From NCBI GenBank assembly GCA_910574475.1, contig CAJTAT010000001.1, positions 1 through 64,000 of the forward strand: DNA of 64,000 nucleotides. Direction: 5' to 3'. This stretch comes from Clostridia bacterium. GTDB lineage: Bacteria > Bacillota > Clostridia > Lachnospirales > Lachnospiraceae. Below the pieces are notes generated by a model. The model was given only the letters and a program-made list of their open reading frames with translations. It was not told where the DNA came from and ran no database searches. Position 1 is the first letter of the stretch, and each line of letters opens with the position of its first letter. Below, one piece after another: positions 60,810 through 64,000 of this stretch. The position numbers were made by a program, and so were the translations under genes.

Positions 60810-62435
60810 TCAAAAGGTATCATAATCATCCAGCCTTGGCCGCTTTTCAACTTGCAATGCACAGGAACTATTGAACCAGTCGGCTATGGGGTGATTTCTC
60901 AATTCCTCTGTAAAATAATGCTGATATTCTTTTTTCAGAAAGTCATTTTCCTCAAACACTGACACACCTTTGAACTTTTCTTCCTCTGTATACATTCCAT
61001 TATTTTTCAGTTTGAGAAATTGAACCTTATCTACACCAATTTCTTTACAATACTCCAGCAATTCATATAGTTCCCCAACATTATCTGCCTGCAATACACA
61101 GCTCAAAAATAATTTATGTATTTTTCCTTCTTTTCGTAATTTCCCTAAAAATTCCAAATTTCTCTTTAATTTCTGAGCATTGGCGCCTCTGCGCAGCTTC
61201 TCTATGGTCTCGTCCTTGATCCCATCCATAGATATGGCAATTTCTATAGATTCAAAAGTTTTATCTAATAATTTCCAATTCTTCTCATCCAATAATGTGC
61301 CATTTGACAGAATACTGATACTTGTTCTTTTTTTGCATCGCTCGTCCCCCAGCATCTGTCGGTAAACCTTACTGAAAAATACTTCTCCACTTCCTGCCAT
61401 CCAAAGTCGATTTACGTAAGGAATTACATGTTCCAGCAGATCTTCCGCCTGCCGCTCTATTTCTTTTCTTTCTTCTGCTGTAGCTACACATACTTCTTTT
61501 CTGCAAGAAGGGCATCTTAGATTGCAGCTATAATCAATTCCTACCATTAAGGTTTGCGGATATTCCATAGCAGGAAGGATATCCGAATAGCCGGACTTTG
61601 GCTGAATTACTTCTTCCTGTTCAAAATCAAATAAATCACAGTATTGTTTATTACAAAATGCATAGGTCCCATTTAAAATAGAAAGCCTTAAAATCTTGGC
61701 CACATAGGAATTCCAGCAATCCATAAATGATTGAAATTTCATGCTCCCTGCAGATACAGGTAAAAAATCTGGGCAGCAAAAGTAAAGATTGTCGCCTATG
61801 ACATCGCAATAGCCGAAAGGCCTGTGACAGTGGAAAGAATAGCTTCTCTCAGAAAAACAGACTCTTTCCAGTAATTTGCTGTAATCTTCCATCGCTGCCT
61901 TACAGTGAATATAGTCTTTCTTTTGGCGAAAACCACAGGCTTCAAGCTCTCTGTAGATCTCCCATTGATATAAATAAGTGGCAACCACGATATATACGTC
62001 ATCTCTGTCCTTTATTTCTTCGGGCAGAATGACCTTCTTTCCTTTAAATGTAGGTTTCGTCCCAGCCTGATCAATAAAAATATCAATCTCTGAGGCACAT
62101 CCTCTGTTCTCTAGTGTTTCCCACAGTTGGTATGCTGCCTCTCCCGTACCCCAGACGGCCAGCTTTCGGTTCCCGCGTTCCAGAAATATGGGATTGTAAT
62201 AAAGGAAAAAATCTTTGATATACATGTAATCTCTATGTAATTCGAAGCCTGCCTTTTGTGCTGTTTCCTCAAAGAAAAAGTCTTTTTCTTCTTCACAAAT
62301 AACAATCAATTCTTCTTTCTCTTTATCCCATATGTCTTTTTGAACCATAGTTAGCTTTTTAAATAGGAATCTAAAATCCTCCTGAATTTTTTGATTGCCA
62401 TATAAGATAACCGTTCTATCCCAAATATTTCTCAT
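60810..62435 (-). CDS. Radical SAM protein with a cysteine-rich SPASM-like block before the SAM domain
   Basis: 541 aa. N-terminal Rossmann-like segment (about 91-175, LAVWGTGEAAYQLWETL), then a block with C203, C210, C220, C221, C240, C261 and C266 that resembles a SPASM domain, then the radical SAM domain with C304-x3-C308-x2-C311. The auxiliary-cluster block usually follows the SAM domain; here it precedes it. Further motifs in the SAM domain include WMAGSGEVFFSK and SISILSNGTLLD. It is in the same operon as the giant protein, about 20 bases away. GAGG precedes the ATG. The substrate is unknown; peptide or sugar modification is typical of SPASM proteins. Confidence 0.85.
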   Translation of the reverse strand: MRNIWDRTVILYGNQKIQEDFRFLFKKLTMVQKDIWDKEKEELIVICEEEKDFFFEETAQKAGFELHRDYMYIKDFFLYYNPIFLERGNRKLAVWGTGEAAYQLWETLENRGCASEIDIFIDQAGTKPTFKGKKVILPEEIKDRDDVYIVVATYLYQWEIYRELEACGFRQKKDYIHCKAAMEDYSKLLERVCFSERSYSFHCHRPFGYCDVIGDNLYFCCPDFLPVSAGSMKFQSFMDCWNSYVAKILRLSILNGTYAFCNKQYCDLFDFEQEEVIQPKSGYSDILPAMEYPQTLMVGIDYSCNLRCPSCRKEVCVATAEERKEIERQAEDLLEHVIPYVNRLWMAGSGEVFFSKVYRQMLGDERCKKRTSISILSNGTLLDEKNWKLLDKTFESIEIAISMDGIKDETIEKLRRGANAQKLKRNLEFLGKLRKEGKIHKLFLSCVLQADNVGELYELLEYCKEIGVDKVQFLKLKNNGMYTEEEKFKGVSVFEENDFLKKEYQHYFTEELRNHPIADWFNSSCALQVEKRPRLDDYDTF

Positions 62436-62469
62436 TCGGCCGCCTCACTCTCATGCCTTTTTCATTTTT

Positions 62470-63492
62470 TTAGTAACAATCCCAAAAGTATTCCAGATAA
62501 ATATCTTCTGGTATTTCCAGCTCGGTAGCATTGGCTTTCAATTGCAATAATGTATGTTCTCTTGCCGGTACAGCCAATATCATTCCATTTCGCATAGTGG
62601 AGCCCCCTGCGTATTTAGCCTTGAATTTGCCTGGAAATGTGTAAATACTTTTCAAGTTATCTGTCTCTATATCATAATCCCACACCTCATCCCCATCCCC
62701 GGGAATACTATACAAGTGTCCGTTTACCCCCAGTTTTGTCCCGTAGGCCCCTGGCCAGATTTCTCTGTGAATCATTTTGACGGCATCAGACATAGGATCA
62801 ATTTTCAAAATCCCCGGACAATATGCACTGTAGCCATAGATACAGCCATCTACCCCGATTTTGGCGTCAAACACCATAGCCTCTATAGGTTCGCCTATAA
62901 AAGTCCATAGTTTGGTCTTTATATCCAGCTTTATAACCTTCTCCCTCGCTTCCGGCAAAAAATAGGCAAAACCACTGGGATGAAGAATACTTCCGCAATA
63001 TCGAAATTTTCTGTTCTCTGATTTGGAAGCCAGATAGATTCTCTCTGTTTTTTCTGTATTTAAATTCCACACAAGTATGTGGTCCGAATCCCTGGGCGGC
63101 TGGTACACAATACCTTCCTTTGTGCAGATACCTCCATAGTGATGCTCTCCCAAATAAGCTTCTTTCAGCTCCACATACTGTATCTTTTCTATATCCAAGG
63201 ACATCTTCAAAAGTCTGTTGCTGCTCCGGGAAAAGCCATATAAAAATCCATTCCAGATACATCCCCCGGTCCATTTAAACAGACTGTTCCCAACTTGCCC
63301 TAAATATTGATTCCCAGTCTCTGTGTGCTTTAATATGGCGTCCATATCGTTGGGGATCCCATAGAAATCATCCGCTACGCTTTGTGCTCCAACCCACTTG
63401 TGGACTGCTAACGCCTCTGGCAGCGCTTCCAAAGAGACTTTATACTCCACTTCTCTGTGTTTTCTTATATATTCTCTATACTTTTCCAGCAT
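62470..63492 (-). CDS. Cytoplasmic beta-propeller-like protein
   Basis: About 340 aa with no signal peptide or membrane segment. The sequence shows repeated blade-like units with W, Y, G and D patterns (LFKWTGGCIWNGFLYGFSRSS, HILVWNLNTEKTERIYL, VIKLDIKTKLWTFIGEP, VWDYDIETDNLKSIYTF), suggesting a six- or seven-bladed propeller of the SMP-30/kelch type. No catalytic residues are obvious. The ATG at 63492 follows GGGGAAG. It sits between an SDR gene and a radical SAM gene and could bind a glycan or metabolite. Confidence 0.7.
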   Translation of the reverse strand: MLEKYREYIRKHREVEYKVSLEALPEALAVHKWVGAQSVADDFYGIPNDMDAILKHTETGNQYLGQVGNSLFKWTGGCIWNGFLYGFSRSSNRLLKMSLDIEKIQYVELKEAYLGEHHYGGICTKEGIVYQPPRDSDHILVWNLNTEKTERIYLASKSENRKFRYCGSILHPSGFAYFLPEAREKVIKLDIKTKLWTFIGEPIEAMVFDAKIGVDGCIYGYSAYCPGILKIDPMSDAVKMIHREIWPGAYGTKLGVNGHLYSIPGDGDEVWDYDIETDNLKSIYTFPGKFKAKYAGGSTMRNGMILAVPAREHTLLQLKANATELEIPEDIYLEYFWDCY

Positions 63493-63505
63493 AAGCTTCC
63501 CCACA

Positions 63506-64000
63506 CTATCTCAAATAATCTCCTTCATCACAGGGAATCACTGCTCCATGAATACATTGGCTGTAATTACTGAGCAGGAACCACACGACCTCTGCAATCT
63601 CTTCCGGCAAAAGAATCCTTTTCCCCTTTGCAGAAGAGGTATAGAGATTTCCAGAAATGTCTACTCCATTTATCTCAGACGCAGTCATACCAGGGGCAAC
63701 TGCGTTTAATCGAATTCCAGTACCTATCAGTTCCCTTGCCAATCCCTGAGTGTAATGAATCAATCCCCTTTTGGACACACCATAGGGCCCATAGTCGCCA
63801 AAGAGAGCTCTGTTTGAAGCAGTCATTATGATATTTCCTTTGACTTGGTTTTTCTCACAATACTTTAAAAAGCCGATAGTCATAAACATAGGAGCGCGCA
63901 AATTCGTATGAATCACAGAATCAAAATCTTCTATAGTAAAATCTGTAGGGCGCTTGTCAATGTAAATTCCTGCATTATTTACCAGACCTGTAATCTTACG
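63506..64000 (-). CDS. Short-chain dehydrogenase/reductase, N-terminus beyond the window
   Basis: The frame is open to the right edge, giving 164 residues of a classical SDR. VNNAG near its start is the NNAG motif, IIMTASNRALFGDYGPYGVSKRG holds the catalytic Tyr-x3-Lys in part (YGVSK), and RLNAVAPGMTASEI is the usual segment after it. The NAD(P)-binding glycine motif lies outside the window. It is followed 13 bases later by the propeller gene. It probably oxidises or reduces a sugar or polyol in the same pathway. Confidence 0.88.
   Translation of the reverse strand, partial: RKITGLVNNAGIYIDKRPTDFTIEDFDSVIHTNLRAPMFMTIGFLKYCEKNQVKGNIIMTASNRALFGDYGPYGVSKRGLIHYTQGLARELIGTGIRLNAVAPGMTASEINGVDISGNLYTSSAKGKRILLPEEIAEVVWFLLSNYSQCIHGAVIPCDEGDYLR

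Noticed and set aside
1..64000. CRISPR arrays, tRNA or rRNA genes
   Set aside because: No regular repeat-spacer pattern and no cloverleaf or CCA-ended tRNA sequence was found on reading; this is a reading, not a search.

Overview
The window looks like a chromosomal segment of a Gram-positive, low-to-mid GC member of the Clostridia, most likely a gut Lachnospiraceae (Blautia, Dorea or Ruminococcus gnavus type). The grounds are gene content and order: the mraZ-rsmH-ftsL-PBP-PBP-mraY-murD-ftsW-murA cluster, HU and a DivIB/FtsQ protein, rpsB-tsf, pyrH-frr-uppS-cdsA-dxr-rseP, a SigV/RsiV-type pair, AGGAGG ribosome binding sites with frequent TTG/GTG starts, and T-rich intrinsic terminators. Nearly everything is on the minus strand; the only confident plus-strand gene is the AraC regulator at 35.8 kb, and one decayed ABC region also reads plus. 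These assignments come from reading motifs and family resemblance; no database search was run.

Region 1 (1-8 kb) is accessory and partly decayed: an IS3-type end, a broken AlbA_2/RecG-like regulator, an intact YobI-like P-loop NTPase with two membrane segments, a frameshifted AbiH gene, a HEPN-like gene broken in several places, and an intact Fic enzyme with a 56-aa VbhA-type antitoxin. It reads as a decaying defence or toxin-antitoxin island beside tsf. Region 2 (8-22.4 kb) holds rpsB-tsf and the division/cell-wall cluster, with promoters before mraZ, mraY, hup and rpsB. Region 3 (22.4-30 kb) has DedA, YchF, an ECF sigma factor with an RsiV-like anti-sigma factor, an HD phosphohydrolase, a GNAT enzyme, an SNF-family symporter and the remnants of an ABC operon. 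Region 4 (30-36.7 kb) is an alpha-galactoside/sucrose operon (GH36, PTS EIIBCA, GH32) with a divergent AraC regulator. Region 5 (36.7-42.8 kb) is the pyrH-to-rseP housekeeping operon. Region 6 (43-48 kb) is a branched-chain amino acid type ABC importer. Region 7 (48-53 kb) has an AEC transporter, a NYN nuclease with two LOTUS domains, a flavodiiron protein and a MATE exporter.

Region 8 (53-64 kb, running off the right edge) is the most unusual part. It is a tight operon of at least eight genes: a short-chain dehydrogenase, a cytoplasmic beta-propeller-like protein, a radical SAM protein with a cysteine-rich SPASM-like block before its SAM domain, a roughly 1,230-residue protein joining a CBS pair, an SGNH-like segment, a CitC-type nucleotidyltransferase, a Rossmann segment and a second radical SAM domain, then an FrhB-like iron-sulfur protein, a hexapeptide acyltransferase and two tandem DUF4422 proteins. 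Four of these proteins carry the same kind of glycine-rich Rossmann segment. The giant gene contains a run of nine G in its coding sequence, and slipping by one base either way brings a stop within a few codons to about 17 codons. A second run of nine G lies between the -35 and -10 elements of the best promoter upstream of hup. My inference is a phase-variable surface-glycan or small-molecule assembly locus; its product is not known.

Two genes (the SpoVD-like PBP and the MATE exporter) share an arrangement in which a terminator-like hairpin has the gene's own Shine-Dalgarno sequence in its 3' arm and its T tract just before the start codon.
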